DNA from: Chloroflexota bacterium
Lineage (GTDB): Bacteria > Chloroflexota > Anaerolineae > J102
Length of the DNA: 52,370 bases
Direction of reading: 5' to 3'
Assembly: GCA_029782215.1 (NCBI GenBank)
Contig: JAKOVD010000132.1
Location: forward strand, 1 to 52,370
A program made the position numbers and the translations under genes. Shown here in pieces: positions 18,532 through 27,657 of this stretch; position 1 is the stretch's first letter, and every line of letters starts with the position of its first letter. The notes beneath the pieces are model-generated. The model saw only the letters and a program-made list of their open reading frames with translations. It ran no database searches and was not told the DNA's origin.

Positions 18532-19545
18532 CTAGAGGCCCTTGTCGGCCAGGAACTTGCAGAGGTCAGCCACGCGCATCGAGTAGCCCCACTCATTGTC
18601 GTACCAGGCGACGACCTTGACCAGGTCGCCGTCCAGCACCATGGTGGACATCGCGTCCAGGATCGACGAGCGGGGATCGCCACGGAAATCAGTGCTCACC
18701 AGTGGCTCTTCGCACACGCCGAGGATGCCCTTCATGGGGCCGGCGGCGGCGGCGCGGAAGGCATTCAGCAGCTCTTCGGTGGTGGTCTTCTTGGAGAGCA
18801 GGGCCACAAAGTCAACCACCGACACGGTGGGCGTGGGCACGCGCAGCGAGAAGCCGTCGAACTTGCCCTTCAGGTTGGGCATGACCAGGCCCACGGCGCG
18901 GGCGGCGCCGGTGGTGGTGGGGATGATGTTCTGGCCGGCCGAGCGGGCGCGGCGCAGGTCCTTGTGCACCAGGTCCAGGATGCGCTGGTCGTTGGTGTAG
19001 GCGTGGATGGTGGTCATCAAGCCCTTGATGATGCCGAAGCTGTCATCGACAACCTTGGCGGCAGGGGCCAGACAGTTGGTGGTGCAGGAGGCGTTGGAGA
19101 TGATGTGATGCTGGGCGGGGTCGTACATGCCCTCATTGACGCCCAAGACCAGGGTCAGGTCAGGATTCGTGGCCGGGGCCGAGATGATGACCTTCTTGGC
19201 GCCGGCAGCCAAATGCTGGGCTGCCCCTTCGCGCTTGGTGAAGACGCCGGTTGACTCGACGACGACCTCAACGCCAAGCTCGCCCCAGGGAATCCGGGAG
19301 GGGTCCTTCTCGGCGAAGACGCGGACGCGCTCGCCGTTGACCATCAGATCACCGCCGTCCGTGCTGATGTCGGCGTTGAAACGACCATAGGTCGAATCGT
19401 ACTTGAGCAGGTGAGCGTTGGTGTTGGTGTCCACCAGGTCGTTCACGGCGACGACGTCGATGACGCCATCATAGTTTTCTTCAAGAGCCTTAAATACCTG
19501 GCGGCCAATACGGCCAAAGCCATTGATACCAACTCGTAGAGTCAT
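18532..19545 (-). CDS. gap: Glyceraldehyde-3-phosphate dehydrogenase, phosphorylating
   Basis: NAD(P)-dependent oxidation of glyceraldehyde 3-phosphate. The 337-residue protein starts [20 protein letters not shown] (Rossmann) and has the catalytic cysteine in [12 protein letters not shown] (~153) and the conserved [11 protein letters not shown] near the C-terminus. The open frame extends to 19635, but ATG 19545 has AAGGAGA at ideal spacing and gives the normal length. It is the first gene of the glycolytic unit. Confidence 0.96.
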   Translation of the reverse strand: MTLRVGINGFGRIGRQVFKALEENYDGVIDVVAVNDLVDTNTNAHLLKYDSTYGRFNADISTDGGDLMVNGERVRVFAEKDPSRIPWGELGVEVVVESTGVFTKREGAAQHLAAGAKKVIISAPATNPDLTLVLGVNEGMYDPAQHHIISNASCTTNCLAPAAKVVDDSFGIIKGLMTTIHAYTNDQRILDLVHKDLRRARSAGQNIIPTTTGAARAVGLVMPNLKGKFDGFSLRVPTPTVSVVDFVALLSKKTTTEELLNAFRAAAAGPMKGILGVCEEPLVSTDFRGDPRSSILDAMSTMVLDGDLVKVVAWYDNEWGYSMRVADLCKFLADKGL

Positions 19546-19606
19546 GGGTAAGTCTCCTTGCTGCAATGATTTTGGGAATGGTTTTTGTGCGAAGACGAGT
19601 CTGCAA

Positions 19607-19635
19607 AGGATACCGGACGGGCAACATTCTGGCAA
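19607..19635 (-). promoter_or_regulatory. Candidate promoter of gap
   Basis: TTGCCA (19635-19630), 17 nt, TATCCT (19612-19607) on the minus strand, about 60 nt upstream of the gap ATG. Both boxes are imperfect but the spacing is exact. Confidence 0.45.
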
Positions 19636-19737
19636 ACGTTTCCCGCAGGCGCCCGGTTGCAGGCCTCAACTGATCAGTATGGCACAGGTTTCATGACCGC
19701 GGTATGATATTCGTCACATTTTCCACGAGTTGGGGAC

Positions 19738-21045
19738 TTATCCGGTGGCGCCATTGCGGAAGCCGCTCGTTTCCGCCAGCAGGTCGATGAGCACCTTGCC
19801 TATGCGTTCGGGGTCGTGGCGCCAGGGACGCTCCCGATCGCGCAGGTCGGCGGCAATCAGCCGGTAGCCGCTCGCCGGACCTTCAGGCAGGCGCACCCAA
19901 TCGGAGTGGGGCGGGGGCGTGGGATCGAACCCATTGTTGGCCAGGGCGTAGTGGAAGGCGCCCCGGGCGCTGTGCGCGAAGATGGCCTGGACGTGGTCGT
20001 TTACATCGTAGCCTGCCGACTCGCCGCGCTGGGTGGCAATGTTGCAGACGTAGACCTTGACGGCACGGGAGGCTTTGACCGCCTCCGCAATCTCCTTGAC
20101 CAGCAAGTTGGGAATCACGCTCGTGTAGAGGCTGCCCGGCCCGGCCACGATCATGTCGGCCTCGAGAATTGCCTTGACGGCCTCAGGATAGGCGCGGGGG
20201 CTTTCTGGCTCCAGGTAGACGTGATGGATGGACCCACCGGTCGCCAGCTCCGGAATCAGCGACTCGCCCCGCACGCGGCGCAGGCGCCCCTCCCCATCGC
20301 TGATGTCGGCCACCAGATTGACCAGGTCCAGGGTGGATGGCAGCACGCGGCCGCGTACAGCCAGGACGCGGCTGGACTCCAGCAGACCCTGCTCGAACGA
20401 TCCGGTCACGCCGGCCATGGCCGCCAGATAGAGATTGCCGAAGGCGTGCCCATCGAGGCCGGTGCCGGAGGCGAAGCGGTACTGAAACAACTGGGTGACG
20501 ATGGCTTCAGCCTCGGAGAGGGCGGCCAGGTTGTTGCGGAAGTCGCCCGGTGGCAGCAGGCCCATGCCATCGCGCAGGCGGCCTGAGCTGCCGCCATCAT
20601 CGGCCACGGTGACGATGGCCGTCAGGTTGTCCGTGTACTTCTTGAGGCCGCGCAGGGTGGCGGGCATGCCTGTGCCGCCGCCGATGCAGACGATGCGCGG
20701 GCCTCGCTGACGGCGCCGGTAGCGGTACAGCGATTCCGCCATGTCGGCATCAGGCCGCTTAAAAGGCCCCAGCAGCGATCGGTTGACTTCCACGAGACCC
20801 CATACCGTCAGCCCGATTCCTAACAACCCGAAGATGACCGCCCGCGCTTGGTGCGGCAGGAACTGCAGGGTGACATAATACATGAAATCCGGATAATTCC
20901 CCACCGCGTACGCCCAGCGCAGCAGATAGGCAAGTCCCAGGCTGATCAGGGTGATGCCCATGACCAGCATGAACAGCCACCGTTTGACGCCCAGGCCCGG
21001 GATAAACCACGTAGCGAACGACCGATACCGTTGAAGCCTGCGCAT
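19738..21045 (-). CDS. yvcK: YvcK/CofD-like protein with N-terminal membrane anchor
   Basis: A 435-residue member of the YvcK (gluconeogenesis factor) family, which binds UDP-sugars and affects carbon flux and cell wall synthesis in other bacteria. Residues ~20-85 form two hydrophobic helices (VKRWLFMLVMGITLISLGLA and AVIFGLLGIGLTVWGL). The conserved domain begins at RIVCIGGGTGMPATLRGLKK (~117) and continues VTVADDGGSSGRLR, GLLPPGDFRNNLAAL, GHAFGNLYLAAMA and MIVAGPGSLYTSVIPNLL. Membrane-anchored versions differ from the soluble B. subtilis protein. GGGGAT lies before ATG 21045. It sits directly upstream of gap in the same direction, which fits a role at the glycolysis/gluconeogenesis junction; I see no shared transcript signal. 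Confidence 0.88.
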   Translation of the reverse strand: MRRLQRYRSFATWFIPGLGVKRWLFMLVMGITLISLGLAYLLRWAYAVGNYPDFMYYVTLQFLPHQARAVIFGLLGIGLTVWGLVEVNRSLLGPFKRPDADMAESLYRYRRRQRGPRIVCIGGGTGMPATLRGLKKYTDNLTAIVTVADDGGSSGRLRDGMGLLPPGDFRNNLAALSEAEAIVTQLFQYRFASGTGLDGHAFGNLYLAAMAGVTGSFEQGLLESSRVLAVRGRVLPSTLDLVNLVADISDGEGRLRRVRGESLIPELATGGSIHHVYLEPESPRAYPEAVKAILEADMIVAGPGSLYTSVIPNLLVKEIAEAVKASRAVKVYVCNIATQRGESAGYDVNDHVQAIFAHSARGAFHYALANNGFDPTPPPHSDWVRLPEGPASGYRLIAADLRDRERPWRHDPERIGKVLIDLLAETSGFRNGATG

Positions 21046-21151
21046 GAAAACATCCCCGCCATCTGAGCTGAGAGGTGACGATAATTATAGCCCAGCGTCC
21101 GTCCACCAGGAAAGACGCGTCCCGCCCGCAGGAAGGCAGCAAAGGCGATCG

Positions 21152-21607
21152 CTACACCGGTTCGAGCTCCACGACGTCACCCACGGTCACCCAACCTTGT
21201 CCGCGCACATCCACCACACGGCACAACAGGCCCCGCCGTTTGTCCAGCGCCTGGCGAAACAGCTCAGGCTCGTCCACGCTGAGCAGGTCGCCAATGTGCA
21301 GGCAGGGTTCGCAGTCGCCTGCGGCCTCAAACGTGGCCTCGCCGATGCGCAGCCGTGTACCCGGGGATAGCAGCGAAATATCGGGCAGCCCGGCGACCGT
21401 GATCTGCTCGCGCAGATCGCCGGGACGAAGCCCGAAGCGTTCCAGGGTGGAAGCGTCGACTAACAGGACCTGGCGGCGCCGTCCCGGCCCGCGCCGGCTG
21501 TGACTGTCCCCTTCCAGGCCGTGGTCAAGCAAGGCCTGCGCCCTCGGCACGGGAAGGAGGGGGTGATTTGAGGTCTTGTGGAGTTGTACGGAGAGGACGG
21601 TGGGCAT
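21152..21607 (-). CDS. MOSC-domain protein
   Basis: A 151-residue stand-alone MOSC (molybdenum cofactor sulfurase C-terminal) domain. These proteins bind molybdopterin or handle sulfur in Moco-dependent reductions. Seen here: GLEGDSHSRRGPGRRRQVLL (~30-48), LRPGDLREQITVAGLPDIS (~62) and the conserved cysteine in EAAGDCEPCLHIGDLL (~100), where the CEPC pair may carry the reactive thiol. I start at MPTVLSVQL (21607); a start three codons earlier is possible. No Moco enzyme is nearby, so the partner is unknown. A period-7 repeat reaches to the start codon and no SD is seen. Confidence 0.82.
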   Translation of the reverse strand: MPTVLSVQLHKTSNHPLLPVPRAQALLDHGLEGDSHSRRGPGRRRQVLLVDASTLERFGLRPGDLREQITVAGLPDISLLSPGTRLRIGEATFEAAGDCEPCLHIGDLLSVDEPELFRQALDKRRGLLCRVVDVRGQGWVTVGDVVELEPV

Positions 21608-21640
21608 GGGTGGCAAGGTAGCAGGTGGCGGCGGTCAAGC
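21608..21640. repeat. Degenerate 7-base tandem repeat (GGTGGCN type) before the MOSC gene
   Basis: Units GGTGGCA, AGGTAGC, AGGTGGC and GGCGGTC run from the MOSC start codon into the gap before PIG-L. The same unit type recurs at 22511-22545 before the PIG-L start. Confidence 0.55.
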
Positions 21641-21678
21641 CGAGCAGCGACCGTGAGGGAGCTGGTGGCGGTGGCGGG

Positions 21679-22509
21679 CTACAGGCCGGCGAAGAGGTCG
21701 TTGTGGTGGGCGGCGGGCAGGGGCCACACCTGGCTGTAGTACTCGTACCGCTGGAATCGCCGCCATACGGACGCCGGCAGGAAGCGGAAGCCGCCGCCGC
21801 CGCCCTGGCTGCGGTGGCAGGCGCTGGCTTGCTCTTTGATGTCCAGGTAACTGGCGACATCCAGCCGGACGTGGATCTCATCGGCGGGCACGCCGAGCTG
21901 GGTGAGGTCGATATCGCCGTTGTCGCCAAAGCGCGTCGGGTCCGTGCCGGGAACGTGCAGCGTATGCAGCAGACGCAAGATCCGCACCAGCCACATGACC
22001 TGGGAGCGCGGGAAGACGGTGTGATACAGGCGCTCAGGGTGGGCCTGTTCCCCGTTCATGAGCACCAGGGCGCGGCTCACAGCCTTGCTCACCTTGATAT
22101 GGTCGGGGTGGAAGTAGCCGCCCGTGATGTCGTGGGTGATCACGACGTCAGGTTCGACTTCGCGCAGCAGGGCGGCGATGTCGTGCGCCGCGGTCTCAAG
22201 GCTGGCCTGGTAAAGCGAATCCGGATGGGTGTTGTCCTCCGATCCCTCCATGCCGCTGTCGCGAAAGCCCAGGTTGTGAAGCTGTGCGCCCAGTTTTTGC
22301 ACCGCGCACGCCAACTCCCCGGCGCGCAGCTCCGCCAGCGTGGCACAGCCGCTGCCGGCGAGCAGCTCAGGGTCCACGCCGCCCACGGCGCCGTCGGTGA
22401 CAATGCATACATGCACCTCGACGCCCTCGCGGGCATACCTGGCGAGGGCGCCGCCGGGACCGAAGGATTCATCATCAGGGTGGGCGAAGATGCCGAGAAG
22501 GCGGGGCAT
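21679..22509 (-). CDS. PIG-L (LmbE-like) deacetylase
   Basis: A 276-residue zinc-dependent N-acetyl hydrolase of the PIG-L family, which deacetylates N-acetylglucosamine conjugates (for example in mycothiol or bacillithiol synthesis). The metal-binding motif GIFAHPDDESFGPGG is at residues 6-20, and the third ligand motif is in THDITGGYFHPDHIKVSKAV (~135, HPDH). I place the start at MPRLLGIF (22509), 6 residues before the motif as is normal, although the frame is open to 22650. The start codon directly abuts a GGTGGCG repeat tract and there is no SD. No thiol-synthesis partner is adjacent, so the substrate is open. Confidence 0.88.
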   Translation of the reverse strand: MPRLLGIFAHPDDESFGPGGALARYAREGVEVHVCIVTDGAVGGVDPELLAGSGCATLAELRAGELACAVQKLGAQLHNLGFRDSGMEGSEDNTHPDSLYQASLETAAHDIAALLREVEPDVVITHDITGGYFHPDHIKVSKAVSRALVLMNGEQAHPERLYHTVFPRSQVMWLVRILRLLHTLHVPGTDPTRFGDNGDIDLTQLGVPADEIHVRLDVASYLDIKEQASACHRSQGGGGGFRFLPASVWRRFQRYEYYSQVWPLPAAHHNDLFAGL

Positions 22510-22510
22510 A

Positions 22511-22545
22511 GGTGGCAGGTGGCGGGTGGCGGGTGGCGGGAGCGG
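22511..22545. repeat. Degenerate 7-base tandem repeat (GGTGGCG) before the PIG-L gene
   Basis: GGTGGCA, GGTGGCG (x3) and GGAGCGG follow one another with period 7, one base above the PIG-L ATG. On the coding strand this gives a C-rich leader without SD. Confidence 0.75.
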
Positions 22546-22570
22546 GTGGGGCTGGAGAGAAGGTCTTCTT

Positions 22571-22599
22571 GATCGGCCGCGCCGCCGGCGCGGCCAATC
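22571..22599. terminator. GC-rich perfect hairpin, GGCCGCGCC/GGCGCGGCC
   Basis: A 9-bp GC stem (22575-22583 with 22587-22595), extended by GAT/ATC across a mismatch, loop GCC. It lies in the 244-nt gap between the ABC permease end and the PIG-L start, too far from the permease stop for certainty. No T tract follows. It could be a terminator-like element or a palindromic repeat. The rest of the gap (22600-22753) shows nothing I can name. Confidence 0.4.
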
Positions 22600-22753
22600 A
22601 GTGCCGAATGAACACTGTATGCCAAAGGCCGTGGGTGGTGCTGTCATCATGACTCCAGACGTAGTGAAACCGCTTGGCGGTGTAATCTGGATGGCATCGT
22701 CAGCAATGGAGGTGACCTGCTGAGCGTCATGTTGGCGCTGTCGATCGCCGGTG

Positions 22754-25534
22754 CTAGAGTTCCCGTAGCGCTTCCACGATCCTAAGCGACGCCAGCCGAC
22801 GCGCGCTGAGCAAGGTGCTAACAGCCATGCCGAGGATCACGAAACCAGCCAACGCCAGCAGTTCGAACCCCGGCCAGGCCAGGCCGCGGGCCGGGATGGT
22901 GAAGATCACGCTCAACAGCAGTACCAGCAGCCGCGCCAGCAGTACTCCCACCGCCAGGCCGAGGATCAAGCTGAGCCCACCGATGGTGCAAGCCTCGGCG
23001 AACAGGAACCGCCGCAGGTGACCCAGGTGCGCGCCCAGCGCGCGCATCGCGCCGAACTCGCGCTGACGTTCGTTGATCATCGCCAGCAGGAAGATCGCCA
23101 GCCCGACCGACGTCACCAGCAAGGTGTAGAACAGCTCCATCGTGCCCAGGCCGCCCAGGTTCAGCGAAGTCAGCGAGCTTTCTTCGGTCTTGATCACGGT
23201 CTCGGTGCTCTGGATCCGCGTTGGCAGCACGTTCTTGTAGCGCGCGGCCAGCGCAGCGGAGACTTGCGTGATCGTCTGCGCCCGGCCGTCGGTCTTGAGC
23301 AGGAAGAAGTCCATCGCTCCGCTGCCTGAGCTCTGCGTCATAAACGAACGGTTCAGGATGAAGTCCGAGTCCTGTGCCGACGTCGGGAAGTAGGTGAACA
23401 GGCCGACGGCCTGGGCCTTCACGTCGCTGTACTGCTGGGTGGCGCGGTTGTACAGCCGCAGTAGCACCGGATCGCCGACGAAGATGTTGTACTTCTCCGC
23501 CTGTTCGACCGAGATGATGACGCCGTTGGGCGTGTTCGCCAGCGCGTCCAACACCTGCCTGGCCGAGCCGGGCGCGTAGTTCGTCGTGCGGTTGGTCATG
23601 GCGGCGATCGTCTGCGGCGCAGAGCCGTCCACGAAGAAGCTGTCCGGGAGATAGGCGACCTGCCGGAAGGACGGCACGTCGATGCCGTAGACCGTGTTCT
23701 TCTCGGAGCCGACCAGCGCCTGCGTGTCGCGCGCGACGGCCGTGACGCCCTGCACCCTGGGAACCTGAAGCTGGGCCGCGAAGTCCGCGTTCTGCGGCGT
23801 GTTGAGCGCCGGGGTGACGCGGATGTCGGCGCCGACGATGTACTGGGCGTCAAGGCGTTTCTCGCTTGTGTAGGTGTGCTGGAACAACGCCAGGCTGACG
23901 CCGAACGACAGCGTGAGCGCGATGACCGTCGTCGCCGCGGCGACTTGCCCCGCGCGGCGGGCGATGGATTTGCCCGCCACTTCGCCGATCTCACCGAACA
24001 CGGCGCGGAAGAGGGCCGCGACGCGCGTTCCGGCGGTGGCCAGCCCGCGTTCCACCAGCCGCAGCACCAGCAGGGTAATTCCGAGCCAGGCGAACAACGG
24101 GGCCAAAAAGATGTAGAACGACAGCGACAGCGCCGCGCCCTCGTTGCCGGAGGGCCTAAAGCCGCCGTTGAGCTGCGTCACCGCCAGCACGACGACCGCC
24201 GCGCCGATCAGCAGCACGTCCAGGTAGGCGCGCTTCCAGAAGGGTGGCCGCTCGACGCGGCGCACGGTCCGCCGCTCCTGGCTGATCTCGCTCCGCAGCG
24301 CGCCGTAGGTCGGCAGGAAAGCGGCCAGGAAGGTCAGCGCCAGGCCCGCCAGAAAGGCGATGCCGGCTGAGCCGGCGAAGGCGCCCCAGGCGAAACCGGG
24401 CGCCAGGGGATTCAGGCCCGCCGTCACCTGCCCGCGCGCGCTGATCAGCAAAATCAACGCGCCGAAGAGGACGCCCAACGCCGATCCGCCGATCGCCAGC
24501 AGCACGGCCGAGACCGCGACGATGGCCGTGATCTGGCCGGGTGTGGCGCCGCGCGTGCGGAGCAGGCTGATCTCGCGGCGCTGGGCCGCGGCAAACAGCT
24601 CAGCGGCAAACTTGGAAAGGTATGCCGCCAACGCCACGCCGGGCAAGCCCAGGAAGATGAACAGGATCTTGGCCGAGAGCACATCCGCCTGTGCGGTTTT
24701 GAATGCGCCGGAGAGGTTATCCACAGCTTTCAGTTGGCCCGGGAACTGCCGTTCGACGCTGCGGCGCAGCGCCGCGGTGTGTTGGGCCGCCAGCGTGGGA
24801 TCGGCGGGCAGCTGAGTCCGGTCCACCTTGATGTGAATTTGCGGATCGAGCACGATCGTGCCAGGCGCCAGCGTGGCGGGCGGGTTGGCAGCCAGCGCTG
24901 CCAACGGCGCCTGCAGATTGGCCTGGAACCAGTCGTCCGCCACGAAGACGACGTCGGAAACGATGGCGTTCTCGGCCTCGGTCGCGGTGGCGAACAGCGC
25001 GTCGGCATTGCCCATGTTGACGATGCCGGTGATCGGCAGGGTGACGGGCTGGCTCAGGCCGGTGAACGTCAATTGCAGCGTATCGCCCACCTTCAAGTTC
25101 TGGGCAACCGCCATGGCTTCGCTTATCAGCGCGCCGGCGGGATCGAATTGGCCTGCGCTGATCTGCAGCAGGTCGAAGGTCTGGAAATAGGCCGGGGTGA
25201 TGGCGAACAGCCGGCCCGCGGGCGAGGCCTGCGTTGCCCCGACCTTTTGCGCCGAGGCAAAGTCCGCAGCCGTGACCGGCTCAGCCGCCGCGATCCCGCG
25301 CTGTGCGGTGATGGCGCTCAGCGTGGCGCCGGTGTCCACATCGGGTTGCGTGGCATGTGCCACGATGTCCAACTGTACCGGGGTCAACGCGGTCGCGGTC
25401 ATCTGCCGCGCGGTGGCGTCCACAAAGAATAGGATGCCGGCGAACAGGCCCACGGCCAGCGCCAGGCCGAAAAGATAGGTGGCGGTGCGCCGCGGGTTGC
25501 GCGTCACCGACCGCCAGGCATAGCTCAAGATCAT
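22754..25534 (-). CDS. ABC transporter permease, two FtsX/MacB-type domains
   Basis: A 926-residue membrane protein. It starts MILSYAWRSVTRNPRRTATY, the typical positively charged entry to helix 1 of FtsX-domain permeases. A large extracytoplasmic domain (~40-270) follows, then a helix cluster (~275-420), a second domain opening with a helix at ~430-460 and another extracytoplasmic loop (~510-770), and finally three helices ending in the family-like SARRLASLRIVEALREL. Two FtsX units in one chain are usual for export or mechanotransmission systems of the MacB/LolE type, not for import. ATGA overlap with the upstream ATPase gene indicates coupling. It is the last gene of the lipoprotein-ATPase-ATPase-permease unit. 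Confidence 0.85.
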   Translation of the reverse strand: MILSYAWRSVTRNPRRTATYLFGLALAVGLFAGILFFVDATARQMTATALTPVQLDIVAHATQPDVDTGATLSAITAQRGIAAAEPVTAADFASAQKVGATQASPAGRLFAITPAYFQTFDLLQISAGQFDPAGALISEAMAVAQNLKVGDTLQLTFTGLSQPVTLPITGIVNMGNADALFATATEAENAIVSDVVFVADDWFQANLQAPLAALAANPPATLAPGTIVLDPQIHIKVDRTQLPADPTLAAQHTAALRRSVERQFPGQLKAVDNLSGAFKTAQADVLSAKILFIFLGLPGVALAAYLSKFAAELFAAAQRREISLLRTRGATPGQITAIVAVSAVLLAIGGSALGVLFGALILLISARGQVTAGLNPLAPGFAWGAFAGSAGIAFLAGLALTFLAAFLPTYGALRSEISQERRTVRRVERPPFWKRAYLDVLLIGAAVVVLAVTQLNGGFRPSGNEGAALSLSFYIFLAPLFAWLGITLLVLRLVERGLATAGTRVAALFRAVFGEIGEVAGKSIARRAGQVAAATTVIALTLSFGVSLALFQHTYTSEKRLDAQYIVGADIRVTPALNTPQNADFAAQLQVPRVQGVTAVARDTQALVGSEKNTVYGIDVPSFRQVAYLPDSFFVDGSAPQTIAAMTNRTTNYAPGSARQVLDALANTPNGVIISVEQAEKYNIFVGDPVLLRLYNRATQQYSDVKAQAVGLFTYFPTSAQDSDFILNRSFMTQSSGSGAMDFFLLKTDGRAQTITQVSAALAARYKNVLPTRIQSTETVIKTEESSLTSLNLGGLGTMELFYTLLVTSVGLAIFLLAMINERQREFGAMRALGAHLGHLRRFLFAEACTIGGLSLILGLAVGVLLARLLVLLLSVIFTIPARGLAWPGFELLALAGFVILGMAVSTLLSARRLASLRIVEALREL

Positions 25535-26226
25535 TTCAGACCTCCATTTCCGCCGGCCAACCGGCCGTCGCGCAGGCGCAGGATGCGGTCCGCGTGGCTG
25601 GCGACCTCGGGATCGTGCGTTACCATGACTAGCGTCAGCTTCTGGCTGCGGGCGAGGCTGATGAGGGCGGCGATCACATCGGCCGCCGTGGCGCTGTCCA
25701 GGTTGCCGGTCGGTTCGTCGGCCAGCAGCAGTGCCGGGCCGTTGGCCAGGGCGCGCGCGATGCCCACCCGCTGCTGCTGCCCGCCCGACAGCTCGTCGGG
25801 GAGATGCGCGGCCTTGTCGGTCAGGCCGACGAGCGCGAGCAGCGCGGCGCCGCGCGCGCGGCGTTCGTTCGGGGGCACGTCGCCCAACAGCAGCGGGAAC
25901 TCCACGTTTTCGGCCGCGGTCAGCACGGGAAACAGGTCGTGGCGCTGAAAGATGAAACCCATCTGCGCCCGGCGCAGCGCGGCCAGTTGTTCCTCGTTGT
26001 AGCCGGCGAGGTCGTGGCCGTTCAGGAGCACGCGGCCGGCCGTCGGCCGGTCGAGGCCGCCGAGCAGGTTCAGCAGGGTAGACTTGCCGCAGCCACTCGG
26101 CCCCATAATCGCCACAAATTCCCCTTGGGCGATGGCCAGGTCGATGCCGTCCAGCGCCTGGATCGTCGTGCGACCCACGCGGTATTCACGGCTCACAGCC
26201 GTCGTTTGCAGCACGAAATCAGACAT
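25531..26226 (-). CDS. ABC transporter ATPase, MacB/LolD type (second of two)
   Basis: A 231-residue nucleotide-binding subunit with Walker A GPSGCGKST (~42), Q-loop FQRHDLFPVLTA, signature LSGGQQQRVGIARALA (~140), Walker B LLLADEPTGNLD and the H-loop MVTHD. The DEPTGNLDS sequence is characteristic of LolD/MacB/FtsE-like ATPases that pair with FtsX-type permeases. ATG 26226 is chosen because GAGG lies 8 nt before it; ATG 26238 in frame is possible. It overlaps the upstream ATPase end by 8 nt and the permease start by 4 nt. It likely energises the 926-residue permease, alone or as a heterodimer. Confidence 0.92.
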   Translation of the reverse strand: MSDFVLQTTAVSREYRVGRTTIQALDGIDLAIAQGEFVAIMGPSGCGKSTLLNLLGGLDRPTAGRVLLNGHDLAGYNEEQLAALRRAQMGFIFQRHDLFPVLTAAENVEFPLLLGDVPPNERRARGAALLALVGLTDKAAHLPDELSGGQQQRVGIARALANGPALLLADEPTGNLDSATAADVIAALISLARSQKLTLVMVTHDPEVASHADRILRLRDGRLAGGNGGLK

Positions 26227-26935
26227 GCTCAGCCTCATTCACTGGGAGACGCGCCCCTGTGGCGTCTCCATCATCAAACAGTTGGCCGTCGGCGATCCGG
26301 ACCTGCCTTCCGGCGCGGGCGGCGACCTCCTTGTTGTGCGTCACGACCAGCAGAGTAAGGTGGCGGCTGGCGTTCAGGCCGGCCAGCAGCGCCATGACGT
26401 GATCGGCCGTCGCCGAGTCCAACTCTCCGGTCAGCTCATCGGCCAGCAGCAGGGATGGCTCATTGGCCAGGGCCACCGCGATAGCGACCCGCTGGCGCTC
26501 GCCGCCGGACAGCATGCCGGGCTTGTGGCCGCTGCGCTCCGCCAGGCCGACTTCAGCCAGCAGCTCGCGGGCGCGGGCGGCAGCGCGCGGGCGGCCCGCC
26601 GCTTGCATGGGCAACGTCGCGTTTTCCAGCGCAGACAGAAACGGGATCAGGTTCGCATCCTGAAAGACGATGCCGATGCTCTGGCGGCGAAACGCGGCGC
26701 GGTCGCGCTCGTTCAGCCGGGCGATGTCCGTGCCCCCCACCACGACACGGCCGGCGCTCGGCACGGCCAGCCCGCCGACCAGATTCAACAGGGTGGTCTT
26801 GCCTGCACCCGAGCGCCCCGTGATGGCGACGAACTCGCCCGGCTGCAGGTACAGCCCGGCGCCGCGCAGCGCGACCGTTTCGATGTCGCCTTCTTTGTAG
26901 ATTTTGTACAGGTCTTGCAACAGCAGTGCGTCCAT
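26219..26935 (-). CDS. ABC transporter ATPase (first of two), divergent Walker B
   Basis: A 238-residue ATPase with Walker A GRSGAGKTT, Q-loop FQDANLIPFLSA, signature MLSGGERQRVAIAVALANEP, Walker B LLLADELTGELD and H-loop VVTHN. The catalytic Glu of Walker B is kept, but ELTGELD replaces the usual EPTGNLD, and Asn follows the H-loop His instead of Asp. It shows clear differences from its neighbour across its length, so this is not a recent duplication. The pair may form a heterodimer with one permease. It begins 7 nt after the lipoprotein gene. Confidence 0.92.
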   Translation of the reverse strand: MDALLLQDLYKIYKEGDIETVALRGAGLYLQPGEFVAITGRSGAGKTTLLNLVGGLAVPSAGRVVVGGTDIARLNERDRAAFRRQSIGIVFQDANLIPFLSALENATLPMQAAGRPRAAARARELLAEVGLAERSGHKPGMLSGGERQRVAIAVALANEPSLLLADELTGELDSATADHVMALLAGLNASRHLTLLVVTHNKEVAARAGRQVRIADGQLFDDGDATGARLPVNEAEHV

Positions 26936-26942
26936 GGCGGCC

Positions 26943-27569
26943 TTACTTCGTGCTCTTGAAGGTCAACGCGATATCGCGCACGCCCTCGCGGTCGTAGTGA
27001 TTTTCCGGGCCTGCGACCGTCAGGACCGCGATGCGCCCATCGGCCAGCGGCATGTAGTAGCGTTCATCATGCGCGGTGAAAGCTTTGCCGGTCACCGCTG
27101 AGACGCCGTTCGCCGTGAATCCGAGGATGATCGCTTTCTTGACCTCAGTAGAAGGCGCCAGGCTGAGCTGCTTGAAGCCGGGGAACGCGGCGCTCACGGC
27201 AGTCACATCCGCCGTGGCGTAATCCAACGCGCTCGTTCCCGCGGCTGGCGTCACGAATTCCAGGGTCATGCTGTCGTCACCACCTACGAGCTTTACGCCC
27301 TTCGTCACGGCCTTGTCCTGCGTCCACGGCCCGGGATGGCCGATGGCAAAGCCCTGCGCTGCGTCGGCGTAGGTGACGAGCGCGGCTTCGACACCACCCT
27401 CGCCCCCCGCTTCGCCGTTATTCACAGACGGGAGGGCGGTCGGCGCCGCGCTCTTGGCGGCGGACGCCGCATTGTGCGCTGTTGAGGCGGCGGGCTGTCC
27501 GCCGCAGGCGTACAGCGCCAGGCCGAGGATCAGCGCGCCAAAGGTCAGGTTACGGATACGAGAAAACAT
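26943..27569 (-). CDS. Lipoprotein, probable partner of the FtsX-type ABC exporter
   Basis: A 208-residue protein with a lipoprotein signal: MFSRIRNLTF, a hydrophobic core, then lipobox LALYAC with lipidated Cys22. An Ala/Ser-rich linker (~25-60) follows. The folded part (~65-208) contains YADAAQGFAIGHPGPWTQD, a motif of PsbP-like/DUF1795-type small domains that carry a Gxx-hPxxW element, and ends IALTFKSTK. AGGAG before ATG 27569. It heads the ABC unit and has the shared TTCATS-type promoter. It probably sits on the outer face of the membrane. Biochemical role unknown. Confidence 0.78.
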   Translation of the reverse strand: MFSRIRNLTFGALILGLALYACGGQPAASTAHNAASAAKSAAPTALPSVNNGEAGGEGGVEAALVTYADAAQGFAIGHPGPWTQDKAVTKGVKLVGGDDSMTLEFVTPAAGTSALDYATADVTAVSAAFPGFKQLSLAPSTEVKKAIILGFTANGVSAVTGKAFTAHDERYYMPLADGRIAVLTVAGPENHYDREGVRDIALTFKSTK

Positions 27570-27624
27570 ACGGTTAGCTCCTGGTGAGTGAGATGGCGGG
27601 CGGGTGGCCCACCTGACTTGTCCT

Positions 27625-27656
27625 ACGTTAGCAGGCTCGCATGAAGCCTGGATGAA
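27625..27656 (-). promoter_or_regulatory. Regulator-type promoter A (lipoprotein/ABC unit)
   Basis: Minus strand: TTCATC (27656-27651), N5, TTCATG (27645-27640), N9, TAACGT (27630-27625). The 11-bp direct repeat takes the place of a -35 box, as in PhoB-type activated promoters. It starts 2 nt after the PAP2 stop codon. The predicted start is near 27618. Confidence 0.75.
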
Positions 27657-27657
27657 A

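Noticed and set aside
19546..19737. Riboswitch or RNA gene upstream of gap
   Set aside because: No conserved riboswitch core or strong structured element was found; only a plausible promoter.
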